From Alphaproteobacteria bacterium (GTDB lineage: Bacteria; Pseudomonadota; Alphaproteobacteria; CAISOG01): a stretch of DNA of 13,046 nucleotides. Within the stretch, counting starts at the first letter, position 1, and every line of letters starts with the position of its first letter. Below, piece after piece: positions 1 to 5,616 of this stretch. A program made the position numbers and the translations under genes. The DNA is taken from assembly GCA_018883285.1 (NCBI GenBank), contig VEQJ01000010.1, forward strand, positions 1 through 13,046, in the 5' to 3' direction. The notes beneath the pieces were generated by a model. That model did no database searches, was not told where the DNA came from, and saw only the letters and a program-made list of their open reading frames with translations.

Positions 1-485
1 CCATAGGGCACGCCCTTAAACCACAGCCCCGAAAGATTAACGCTGTAGCCGTGGGTCAGGTGACCGCCATGCGCCAGCGACATCCCCATCACGGTGTCTC
101 CTGGTTGCAGCAAGGCCAGGAAAACCGCCTGGTTCGCCTGCGCGCCAGAGTGGGGTTGGACATTGGCAAAGCTACAACCAAACAATTGCTTGGCACGCGT
201 GATCGCCAAATCCTCAATCACATCCACCCATTCGCAGCCGCCGTAGTAGCGTCGCCCCGAATAGCCCTCAGCATATTTGTTGGTGTTCACCGACCCCTGC
301 GCCTCCAACACCGCTTGCGACACGATGTTTTCTGACGCAATCAGCTCAATCTGCTGCTGCTGGCGGTGCAATTCACCGATCAGGGCATCATAAACGGCGG
401 GGTCGCGGGTGCGAACCGACTCATGGAAAAAATTGTGCAGACCCTGTTCATCAAGATGGGTGGCGGTGGCGGTTGAGATTGTCAT
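1..485 (-). CDS. glyA: Serine hydroxymethyltransferase, N-terminal part (truncated by window edge)
   Basis: The gene encodes the PLP enzyme that interconverts serine and glycine while loading a one-carbon unit onto tetrahydrofolate in the cytoplasm. Only the first 161 codons are in the window; the 3' part, with the PLP lysine, lies beyond base 1. Visible family motifs are ELIASEN at about residues 47-53, NKYAEGY at 69-75, RRYYGGCE at 79-85, [14 protein letters not shown] at about 108-121 and [10 protein letters not shown] at 137-146. These make the family assignment firm. The ATG at 485-483 is preceded by AAGGAG (bases 495-500 on the minus strand) nine bases away, which supports this start. 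It lies 37 bases downstream of rpiB on the same strand, and rpiB-glyA is a recurrent alphaproteobacterial arrangement, so co-transcription is inferred. Nothing in the visible part suggests loss of function. Confidence 0.96.
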   Translation of the reverse strand, partial: MTISTATATHLDEQGLHNFFHESVRTRDPAVYDALIGELHRQQQQIELIASENIVSQAVLEAQGSVNTNKYAEGYSGRRYYGGCEWVDVIEDLAITRAKQLFGCSFANVQPHSGAQANQAVFLALLQPGDTVMGMSLAHGGHLTHGYSVNLSGLWFKGVPY

Positions 486-494
486 GGTCGATGG

Positions 495-500
495 CTCCTT
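495..500 (-). promoter_or_regulatory. Ribosome binding site of glyA
   Basis: AAGGAG on the minus strand, nine bases before the ATG at 485. It is a near-consensus Shine-Dalgarno sequence and fixes the glyA start. Confidence 0.75.
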
Positions 501-522
501 AAGAATTGTTTGTGGCGTTACA

Positions 523-969
523 TTACTCGCCAAGGTCATCAGGATTGGTCAATTTGTCAACCCGTCCCTGATGCCGTCCCCCCTCAAAAGGGGTCGATAA
601 AAATAGTTGCAACATTTCGGCGGCCTGCTCAGGGGTAACCACCGCCGTTCCCATGGCCAGCACGTTGGCGTCGTTATGCTGGCGGGTTTGCTCCACCAAC
701 TCTTTATTATGACACAGGGCGGCGCGCACCCAGGGATAGCGGTTGGCGGCCATGGTAATGCCCACCCCCGAATTGCAAATCAACACCCCAACGTCGGCCG
801 AACCATCCTTAATGGCACGCGCAACAGCAGTCGCATAGTCATTATAGTCAACGCTGTCGGCGCCATGGCACCCAACGTCAATAAAGCTTACAGTTGGGTT
901 ATAGGACTGTTGCATCAAAAACTGTTTTAACGGATAGCCGCGATGGTCAGAGCCAATAGCAATCTTCAT
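523..969 (-). CDS. rpiB: Ribose-5-phosphate isomerase B
   Basis: This 148-residue protein has the usual RpiB length. RpiB converts ribose 5-phosphate to ribulose 5-phosphate in the non-oxidative pentose phosphate pathway. The sequence shows the N-terminal SDHRG (residues 7-11), the catalytic-cysteine segment ICNSGVGIT (C65), the [12 protein letters not shown] segment with H98, and the phosphate-binding arginines R132 and R136 in GGRHQGRV. These match the positions known for the Escherichia coli enzyme. The start ATG at 969 is preceded by AAGG (977-980 on the minus strand) with a seven-base spacer. It is the first gene of a unit with glyA and is divergent from the mucR-like gene across about 106 AT-rich bases. 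Some family members act on allose 6-phosphate or galactose 6-phosphate, but the housekeeping context favours RpiB. Confidence 0.95.
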   Translation of the reverse strand: MKIAIGSDHRGYPLKQFLMQQSYNPTVSFIDVGCHGADSVDYNDYATAVARAIKDGSADVGVLICNSGVGITMAANRYPWVRAALCHNKELVEQTRQHNDANVLAMGTAVVTPEQAAEMLQLFLSTPFEGGRHQGRVDKLTNPDDLGE

Positions 970-1075
970 TCAATAACCTTTTTACAGAAAATAAAAAAAA
1001 TGCTGGATAAAAGCTTTACATAGAAATTTCTTTGTTGTAAGTCTTGCCCTGTTAAACGTTAACCAAGGAACCAAA
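970..1075. promoter_or_regulatory. Divergent AT-rich promoter/operator region between rpiB and the mucR-like gene
   Basis: This is the only space available for the promoters of both divergent genes. It contains a perfect 10-base palindrome, AGAAATTTCT (1022-1031), set in a longer imperfect dyad running from CTTTACA (about 1014-1020) to TTGTAAG (about 1035-1041). It also holds an A-run and the Shine-Dalgarno AAGGAA (1065-1070) for the regulator. TTTACA at 1015-1020 could be a -35 box toward the plus strand, but no convincing -10 follows at normal spacing. MucR/Ros proteins are known to bind AT-rich DNA in their own promoters, so autoregulation here is a reasonable inference, not an observation. 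Confidence 0.4.
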
Positions 1076-1531
1076 ATGTCTGAAATAAATAACCCCGCTC
1101 TTACCAGTGCACAACTGTTGGAAATGACCACCGATATTGCGACCGCTTTTTTAAGCCGTAATACCGTCAATGTTGACCAAATTCCTGAACTGCTGCGTTG
1201 CGTGTATAGCACCCTGGATCAGTTTCAACAAGGCACCGTTGTTGAGAAAACTGAGGCGCAAAAGCCCTTTACCAGTGTTAAAAAATCGGTGACCGATGAT
1301 TACATCATCTGCCTGGAAGACGGCAAAAAGCTGAAAATGCTAAAGCGTCACCTGCGCACCACCTATAACCTGTCGCCTGATGAATACCGCGCCAAATGGG
1401 GTCTGCCATCCGATTATCCGATGGTGGCACCAAACTATGCTAAGCGTCGTGCCGAATTCGCCCGCCAAATCGGCCTGGGCAAAAAAGCCGCCAACAAAAA
1501 CAGCATCAAAAAGGCCAAAAAGGCCGCCTAA
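1076..1531 (+). CDS. MucR/Ros family transcriptional regulator with degenerate zinc-finger ligands
   Basis: A 151-residue protein. Residues 67-136 carry the diagnostic block: KKSVTDDYIICLEDGKK, then LKRHLRTTYNLSPDEYRAKWGLP and DYPMVAPNYA. This is the DNA-binding domain of the MucR/Ros family, which silences or regulates envelope, motility and cell-cycle genes in alphaproteobacteria. In classical Ros the zinc is held by a Cys2His2 set. Here C79 and H92 are present, the second cysteine position is D82, and the last histidine position is occupied by T96/Y97, so a zinc-free fold is likely, as known for some family members. The N-terminal half (1-60) is probably the oligomerisation region. The C-terminus, residues 135-151, is a Lys/Ala-rich basic tail resembling those of nucleoid proteins. 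The start is supported by AAGGAA six bases upstream. It is a single-gene unit followed by hairpins. Confidence 0.92.
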   Translation: MSEINNPALTSAQLLEMTTDIATAFLSRNTVNVDQIPELLRCVYSTLDQFQQGTVVEKTEAQKPFTSVKKSVTDDYIICLEDGKKLKMLKRHLRTTYNLSPDEYRAKWGLPSDYPMVAPNYAKRRAEFARQIGLGKKAANKNSIKKAKKAA

Positions 1532-1540
1532 AACGGCCAG

Positions 1541-1557
1541 GCCTGTTTGCAGGCTTT
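1541..1557 (+). terminator. Short hairpin just after the mucR-like stop codon
   Basis: GCCTG (1541-1545), loop TTTG, CAGGC (1550-1554), followed by only three T residues. It lies ten bases beyond the stop codon. It may stabilise the mRNA 3' end or cause weak termination; the T-tract is too short to be a strong terminator. Confidence 0.35.
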
Positions 1558-1578
1558 GGATTGATACAGCGCATAAAG

Positions 1579-1598
1579 CCACAGGGCTTGCCCCGTGG
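1579..1598. repeat. Isolated stem-loop
   Basis: CCAC, one mismatch, GGG, loop CTTG, CCC, one mismatch, GTGG. This gives a seven-pair stem with a central A/C mismatch. It is not followed by a T-tract. Its role is unknown; it sits between a weak hairpin and the strong terminator downstream of the mucR-like gene. Confidence 0.4.
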
Positions 1599-1613
1599 AG
1601 TTTCACTAAGGGG

Positions 1614-1642
1614 GGGGGTGTGATCACTCCCCCTCTTTTTTT
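1614..1642 (+). terminator. Rho-independent terminator downstream of the mucR-like gene
   Basis: GGGGG-T-G (1614-1620), loop TGATCA, C-T-CCCCC (1627-1633), forming a GC stem with one T/T mismatch. It is followed by TC and a run of seven T residues (1636-1642). This is the classic intrinsic terminator layout on the plus strand, about 83 bases after the regulator's stop. The stem is built into a nine-G homopolymer (1610-1618). Confidence 0.8.
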
Positions 1643-1697
1643 GGTAGGATGACAATGGCGTGCAGAAATTGGCTGGCTGCATCCACATCACAATGTC

Positions 1698-1720
1698 ATC
1701 CTACCCCTTGTGGGTAGGAT
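1698..1720. repeat. Perfect hairpin, copy A, of the palindromic element
   Basis: ATCCTACCC (1698-1706), loop CTTGT, GGGTAGGAT (1712-1720). The left arm extends outward as TGTC, while the right arm diverges (CCATG). Confidence 0.85.
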
Positions 1721-1760
1721 CCATGCGATAGTACCGTCTGTACAACGGCTAGGATTTGAG

Positions 1761-1783
1761 ATCCTACCCATAAAGGGTAGGAT
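1761..1783. repeat. Perfect hairpin, copy B, of the palindromic element
   Basis: ATCCTACCC (1761-1769), loop ATAAA, GGGTAGGAT (1775-1783). It has the same arms as copy A with a different loop. Here the right arm extends as GACA and the left arm diverges, the mirror image of copy A. Confidence 0.85.
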
Positions 1784-1833
1784 GACATCGATCTCCACCA
1801 CGCCGTTGTCATCCTCCGCGCCCTAGGTATAAG

Positions 1834-1862
1834 AAAAAGCTGGGGGGATCCAACGAACCCCC
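1834..1862 (-). terminator. Possible intrinsic terminator of the prepilin-like gene
   Basis: On the minus strand, a G-run overlapping the stop codon (1862-1858) can pair with a C-run (1847-1842) across a loop of about ten bases. AGC and five T residues (1838-1834) follow. The geometry is plausible, but the stem is short and overlaps the end of the gene. Confidence 0.4.
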
Positions 1863-2692
1863 TATCGACAAATGGGGGTGGTGCCGGCGCCGAAAAAGCT
1901 GACGGCGTTGGCCTGGGTTTGCCATACCACCAGGTCGTCAAAGGGATCGTCGGGATTTTGGCTTAGGGGGCGCGCCATAAAGGTGGCATCATCGTTGCTG
2001 TTTTCGGCCTCTGAGGCGGTGGGGGCGGGCACGCGCGCCTGATCCAATCTGATGGCGCCCGCGCCATTATCCCCGCCATTTTCGCCATGACTTAGCAGCA
2101 CAAAGGCCACAACCTGCCCGCCCGACAGGCTGATGCCATCCTGATCCACAACGGTTAGGGCGCTGCTGGGCCTGACGCCACAAAAATCGGTAATCGGGTT
2201 GGTGGTCAGGTTGCCATCGGCCAACCGCGGGGTAACCCGATAGGTCAACCAATGCCCCCATCCATCCTGCGCGCTGGCCTGTCCCGCCAAGCCCAACGTG
2301 CGAAAGGGCAACAGGCCATCCCCCATACCGCCGCAATTGGTGGGAATCGCCGCGCCCAGGGCGCCACTGCCCACCTCTGCCCCCAACGGTTCACCGCCAC
2401 CACTGCTGACCGCTCTGGCCGGGCAAGGCAGGCGCCCCGTTTGCCGCAAATAGGTGGCCAGGGCGTTTTGCGCTTGTTGCAGGCGGGTTTCGGTGGTGCG
2501 GCGCCGGCCATCCTGCAACGCCTGTTGCAACAGGGGAAGGGCGCTGGTAAGGGCAAAGGTCATGATGGTCAGGGCTAAGGCCACCTCCAACAGGCTAAAA
2601 CCGCCTTGCGATGCCCGCCCACGGCCAAAAAATTGCTGGCGGCGATGCGATTTGGGGGCGGGGCGGCGGAGCGTGAAAAGGGGGAAAAACAT
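1862..2692 (-). CDS. Prepilin-like protein with type IV pilin N-terminal cleavage/methylation motif
   Basis: A 276-residue protein. Residues 27-55 carry a class III signal: G31 followed by F32-S-L-L-E36 and a hydrophobic helix (VALALTIMTFALTSALPLL). This is the site that prepilin peptidase cuts and methylates, with the essential E at +5. The leader before the cut is about 31 residues, very basic and longer than usual; no alternative in-frame start brings it nearer, and no clear Shine-Dalgarno precedes the ATG. The C-terminal region contains RLPCPA (87-92), GLLPFRTLGL (126-135) and DGWGHWLTYRV (143-153), a pattern seen in pseudopilin/FimT-like proteins. Four cysteines (90, 120, 171, 275) could form disulfides in the periplasm. 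It is divergent from purB and the PilT-like gene. No assembly ATPase, secretin or peptidase lies nearby, so whether it is a pilin or a type II secretion-type pseudopilin is open. Confidence 0.8.
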   Translation of the reverse strand: MFFPLFTLRRPAPKSHRRQQFFGRGRASQGGFSLLEVALALTIMTFALTSALPLLQQALQDGRRRTTETRLQQAQNALATYLRQTGRLPCPARAVSSGGGEPLGAEVGSGALGAAIPTNCGGMGDGLLPFRTLGLAGQASAQDGWGHWLTYRVTPRLADGNLTTNPITDFCGVRPSSALTVVDQDGISLSGGQVVAFVLLSHGENGGDNGAGAIRLDQARVPAPTASEAENSNDDATFMARPLSQNPDDPFDDLVVWQTQANAVSFFGAGTTPICR

Positions 2693-2713
2693 GATGCGAA
2701 AAGATGGCTGAAT

Positions 2714-2735
2714 GGCAAAGGATGGGCAAAGGATG
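2714..2735. repeat. Tandem 11-base direct repeat
   Basis: GGCAAAGGATG occurs twice head-to-tail (2714-2724 and 2725-2735) in the spacer just upstream of the prepilin-like gene. It is probably a small duplication; no function is visible. Confidence 0.7.
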
Positions 2736-2755
2736 AATGGGGGGTGGCCGCGATA

Positions 2756-2785
2756 ATGCTACAACGCTTTTGCCGAATCGTTCAA
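2756..2785 (-). promoter_or_regulatory. Candidate promoter of the prepilin-like gene
   Basis: On the minus strand, TTGAAC (2785-2780), an 18-base spacer, then TAGCAT (2761-2756). Each box has four of six consensus matches. It lies about 64 bases upstream of the start codon in the divergent spacer. Confidence 0.3.
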
Positions 2786-2798
2786 CCGTTACACCCCC

Positions 2799-2826
2799 TT
2801 GCCGATTAGACAGGCTGGCCTATGAT
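2799..2826 (+). promoter_or_regulatory. Candidate promoter of purB and the PilT-like gene
   Basis: TTGCCG (2799-2804), a 16-base spacer, then TATGAT (2821-2826), which has five of six matches to the sigma-70 -10 consensus. It lies about 43 bases before the GTG start of purB. A purine repressor site is not evident. Confidence 0.5.
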
Positions 2827-2855
2827 AGCCGTCATCAAACCGAATAAATTTTGTC

Positions 2856-2860
2856 GAAGG
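2856..2860 (+). promoter_or_regulatory. Ribosome binding site deciding the purB start
   Basis: GAAGG eight bases before the GTG at 2869. It lies inside the longer reading frame that begins with TTG at 2851, so it favours the shorter protein. Confidence 0.65.
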
Positions 2861-2868
2861 GATTTGCC

Positions 2869-4227
2869 GTGATCAGTCGCTATAGCCGTGCCGCGATGGC
2901 CAATTTGTGGACGGATGAGGCCAAGTTGCAACAATGGTGGCGGGTCGAGCTGGCCGTGTTGGAAGTGCTGGCTGAGCGTGGGGAAATCCCGCCCGCCGAT
3001 TTGGCGGTGATTCAGGCCAACGCCACCATCAACCCCGCCCGCATGGCGGAGATTGAGGCGCAGGTGCATCACGACGTCATCGCCTTTGTCACCATGGTGG
3101 CGGAATCGGTGCCCGGCGATGCGGGGCGGTGGATTCACTATGGCCTGACCTCCAGCGATGTGGTCGATACCGCCTTTAGCCTGCAACTGTGCGCCGCCAG
3201 TGATGTGTTGGAAAAGGGCTTGCAGCGTTTGGCCAGCGCCCTGCGCCATCAGGCTATCGCCCACCGCCTGACCCCCTGTGTTGGCCGCACCCACGGTATG
3301 CACGCCGAGCCGATTACCTTTGGCCTTAAGCTGGCGGGTTTTTATGCCGAGGTGCAGCGCAATTTGGCGCGCCTAAGCCATGCCCGCCAGGAAATCGCCA
3401 TTTGCAAGCTGTCGGGCGCGGTGGGTGCCTATACCCAGATGTCCCCCGCGGTGGAGGCGGCGGTGGCCGAGCGGTTGCAGCTGCTACCCGAAACGCTGGC
3501 GACGCAGGTGGTGCCGCGCGATCGCCACGCCATGTGGTTCAGCACGCTGGCGGTGATGGCGGGCGGGTTGGAACGCTTGGCGACTGAGCTGCGCCATCTG
3601 CAACGGACAGAGGTGGCGGAGGCGTCGGAGTATTTCGACACCGCGCAAAAGGGTTCCAGCGCGATGCCGCACAAACGCAACCCGATTTTAAGTGAGAATG
3701 TGGTGGGGCTGTGCCGCTATGTGCGCAGCAACACCCTGGCCGCGTTGGAAAATATCGCCCTGTGGCATGAGCGGGACATCAGCCATTCTGCCGTTGAGCG
3801 GATTATCGCCCCCGATGCCAGCATCGCCCTGGATTTCGCCCTGCATCGGATGGCGGGGGTGGTGGAGCGGTTGCAGATTGATGCCGAACGGATGGCGCAC
3901 AATCTGTGGCAAACCGATGGCCTGGTGTTCTCCCAAAGCCTGCTGCTGCGCCTGGTGGAATCGGGGATGGATCGCGATACCGCCTATCGCGCGGTGCAGA
4001 CGGCCGCCCGTCGGGTGGTGGCTGGCCAGGCCAAGGCCGCAAAAGATGGGATGGTGGGTAAGGGGGGGGGAAGCGGCGATCTGCTGGCCTGCCTGCGGAT
4101 CCAGCTGGCCGATTCGGCCGATGCGAAACATGCCGCCGCCCTGCCCGAAACGTTAGAGCTGGATTACTACTACCGCGAGATTGATGCGGTGTTTGCCCGC
4201 ATTTTTGGGGACTATGCGTCATCGTGA
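2869..4227 (+). CDS. purB: Adenylosuccinate lyase
   Basis: PurB performs two fumarate-releasing steps: SAICAR to AICAR in de novo purine synthesis, and adenylosuccinate to AMP. The protein is 452 residues, a normal length. Family landmarks are LTSSDVVDTA (T94-S95-S96-D97), GRTHGMHAEP with catalytic H142, and the fumarase/aspartase superfamily signature SSAMPHKRNP at 263-272, whose loop serine S263 is the catalytic base. ERDISHSAVER follows at about 302-312. I chose the GTG at 2869 because GAAGG (2856-2860) lies eight bases before it and the protein then begins MISRYSR, as PurB proteins do; an in-frame TTG at 2851 would add six residues without family support. A run of nine G (4062-4070) encodes a Gly-rich loop near residue 400. 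The stop codon overlaps the start of the next gene, so the two are likely co-translated. Confidence 0.96.
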   Translation: MISRYSRAAMANLWTDEAKLQQWWRVELAVLEVLAERGEIPPADLAVIQANATINPARMAEIEAQVHHDVIAFVTMVAESVPGDAGRWIHYGLTSSDVVDTAFSLQLCAASDVLEKGLQRLASALRHQAIAHRLTPCVGRTHGMHAEPITFGLKLAGFYAEVQRNLARLSHARQEIAICKLSGAVGAYTQMSPAVEAAVAERLQLLPETLATQVVPRDRHAMWFSTLAVMAGGLERLATELRHLQRTEVAEASEYFDTAQKGSSAMPHKRNPILSENVVGLCRYVRSNTLAALENIALWHERDISHSAVERIIAPDASIALDFALHRMAGVVERLQIDAERMAHNLWQTDGLVFSQSLLLRLVESGMDRDTAYRAVQTAARRVVAGQAKAAKDGMVGKGGGSGDLLACLRIQLADSADAKHAAALPETLELDYYYREIDAVFARIFGDYASS

Positions 4228-5330
4228 TGGATCTGTTGCCCCTGTTGCAGGCGGCACGCGCCGCCAAGGCATCCGACCTGCATTTGCAGGCTGGCCAGCC
4301 CGCCTGGGCACGGGTTGATGGTGCCTTAGTCCGCCTGAGTGACGGGGCGCTGGACGGGGCGGCGGTGGCGGCAGCGGTTGATCTGTTGCGGGCGGGGGCT
4401 AATAGCGCGGGCGATAGTTGTGGTGGTGATGATGGAGGTGCGGGCTTGGGGGCAAGCGATTTTGCCGTCGATGATGCCCGCTTTGGCCGTTTGCGGGTGC
4501 ATCTTGCGCATGGGCTACAGGGGGTGGCGGTGGCGATTCGCCTGATCGCGCCCGACGTGCTAACCCTGGCGCAATTGCCCGCCCATCCAACCTTGCATGA
4601 ACTGACCAAATTGCGGCACGGGCTGATGCTGTTTTGTGGTAAGGCGGGCAGTGGCAAAAGCACCACCCTGGCCGCTTTTGTGGATCATCTTAATCGGCAT
4701 CAGGCGCGCCATATTGTGACGCTGGAAGACCCGATTGAGCATCTGCACACCCCGCGCCAAAGCCTGATTAGCCAACGCCAGATCGGCACCCATACCCCCA
4801 ATTTTGTCAGCGGCCTGCGGGAGGCGTTGCGGCAGGATCCCGATGTGATCGTGGTGGGGGAATTGCGCGATGCCGAAACCATCGCCCTGGCGCTGCAGGC
4901 CGCCGATACAGGTCATTTGGTGCTGGCCACCCTGCATGCCAGCCGTGTGCCGTTGGCGGTTAATCGGGTGGTCGACAGCTTTGGCGATACGGCCAGGGGC
5001 TTTGCGATGATGCAATTTGCCGATTGTTTGCAGGCGATCGTCTGTCAACAACTGCTGCCACGGCTTGCCAATGCGGCATTGGAGACAGATGGGGAGGCGG
5101 CGGCGCTGGATTTAGCGGGGCGGGTGCCAGCCTTTGAGATTTTGGTCGCCACCGCGGGGGTTCGCAACCTGATTCGGGAGAATAAGTCGCCACAGCTGCA
5201 CTCCCTGATGCAGGTTGGCTATGATCACGGCATGATCACGATGGAGGATCATTTGGCACAGCTGCGGCGGGCGGGCATCATCGCGGCGGAGGATCCCCAT
5301 CATCCGAATAAGATGGCTTTTGTCGCGTAA
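4227..5330 (+). CDS. PilT-family type IV pilus retraction ATPase
   Basis: A 367-residue protein, the usual PilT length. PilT is a hexameric cytoplasmic motor that depolymerises type IV pili. The N-terminal domain has SDLHL (16-20). The RecA-like domain has Walker A GKAGSGKS (138-145), LEDPIEH, the Walker B/catalytic segment DPDVIVVGELRD (204-215, with E212) and TGHLVLATLHAS. The C-terminal GVRNLIRE is a variant of the AIRNLIRE motif typical of retraction ATPases, distinguishing it from PilB/GspE assembly motors. Residues about 57-79 are a Gly/Ala/Asp-rich insertion in the N-terminal domain. The ATG at 4227 shares its A with the purB stop (TGATG), implying translational coupling. A GTG at 4224 would add one residue. 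No PilB, PilC, PilQ or PilD lies nearby; the divergent prepilin-like gene across purB is the only possible partner here. PilT versus PilU cannot be separated by eye. Confidence 0.9.
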   Translation: MDLLPLLQAARAAKASDLHLQAGQPAWARVDGALVRLSDGALDGAAVAAAVDLLRAGANSAGDSCGGDDGGAGLGASDFAVDDARFGRLRVHLAHGLQGVAVAIRLIAPDVLTLAQLPAHPTLHELTKLRHGLMLFCGKAGSGKSTTLAAFVDHLNRHQARHIVTLEDPIEHLHTPRQSLISQRQIGTHTPNFVSGLREALRQDPDVIVVGELRDAETIALALQAADTGHLVLATLHASRVPLAVNRVVDSFGDTARGFAMMQFADCLQAIVCQQLLPRLANAALETDGEAAALDLAGRVPAFEILVATAGVRNLIRENKSPQLHSLMQVGYDHGMITMEDHLAQLRRAGIIAAEDPHHPNKMAFVA

Positions 5331-5451
5331 CCGACCCATCGCTACGAAGCCAAAAGTTAGATTCCCGCCCCTGGTTATTTTTTTGTTGCATTTTGTGTGT
5401 TTTTGTTGTTATTTAATGCAGGTTTTATTCTAACTATCAGGAAGGACAACG
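5331..5451. promoter_or_regulatory. T-rich interval with possible promoter for the small downstream gene
   Basis: From about 5375 the plus strand becomes strongly T-rich, unlike the rest of the window. TTGCAT (5386-5391), 18 bases, TATTTA (5410-5415) could be a promoter on the plus strand. A strong Shine-Dalgarno AGGAAGGA (5439-5446) lies five bases before the ATG at 5452. No stem precedes the T-run at about 5378-5384, so I do not call a terminator for the PilT-like gene. Confidence 0.35.
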
Positions 5452-5616
5452 ATGTCGGACAACGGAACAACAAGGGCAACTACAACTGAAATAGCTACAT
5501 CTGAAGCATTAACAAATGGTGCGCTCCAAGAATCAGATGCAGGATCTGGTAATATTACTAATTGGGAATCTGTATTGACTGCATATGAGCTTCGATTAGC
5601 TGAACAGCAACTCTAG
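5452..5616 (+). CDS. Small hypothetical protein, 54 residues, atypically AT-rich
   Basis: I do not recognise this protein. It begins MSDNGTTRATTTEIATSEAL and ends SVLTAYELRLAEQQL. The first half is Thr/Ser/Ala-rich and probably disordered; the last 17 residues could form an amphipathic helix. It is acidic overall, has no cysteine and no membrane segment or signal peptide. AGGAAGGA five bases before the ATG is one of the best ribosome-binding sites in the window, which argues for translation. By hand count the reading frame is about 41 percent G+C (68 of 165), with many A- or T-ending codons (ACA, ACT, GCT, AAT), clearly unlike its GC-richer neighbours; this suggests acquisition from elsewhere or different selection. 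Its TAG overlaps the end of lpxB on the opposite strand by four bases. It could be a complete small protein or the remnant 5' end of a larger gene replaced by lpxB-side DNA. Confidence 0.55.
   Translation: MSDNGTTRATTTEIATSEALTNGALQESDAGSGNITNWESVLTAYELRLAEQQL

Larger units (their letters stand above)
1643..1818. repeat. Nested palindromic intergenic element (GGGTAGGATGACA family)
   Basis: About 175 bases made almost entirely of inverted repeats around one core. (1) Outer arms 1644-1662 and 1799-1817 are reverse complements at 17 of 19 positions. (2) GGTAGGATGACA (1643-1654) is a perfect 12-base inverse of TGTCATCCTACC (1694-1705). (3) ATCCTACCC, five-base loop, GGGTAGGAT forms a perfect 9-pair hairpin at 1698-1720. 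(4) The same hairpin with a different loop recurs at 1761-1783. (5) TAGGAT (1750-1755) can instead pair with ATCCTA (1761-1766). The left arm of hairpin 3 and the right arm of hairpin 4 (1694-1706 and 1775-1787) are also perfect reverse complements. No open reading frame or transposase is present, so it resembles a palindromic repeat or MITE-like element. Family membership cannot be settled from one window. Confidence 0.75.

Noticed and set aside
1380..1691. Several reading frames of 60-95 codons around the mucR-like 3' end and the hairpin region
   Set aside because: They overlap the conserved regulator out of frame or run through terminator and repeat hairpins, with no start signals.
1643..1818. 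CRISPR array or insertion sequence
   Set aside because: The repeats are inverted and nested without regular spacers, and the stretch is too short for a transposase, so only a palindromic or MITE-like element can be supported.
2851..2868. In-frame TTG upstream of the purB GTG start
   Set aside because: It would place the visible Shine-Dalgarno inside the gene and add six residues absent from family N-termini.
3803..4666. Long minus-strand reading frame of 287 codons across purB and the PilT-like gene
   Set aside because: It crosses two certain genes on the opposite strand, and its product is Pro/Arg/Ser-rich low complexity typical of GC-rich antisense frames.
5375..5420. T-run as terminator of the PilT-like gene
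   Set aside because: No stem of useful length precedes the T-tract.
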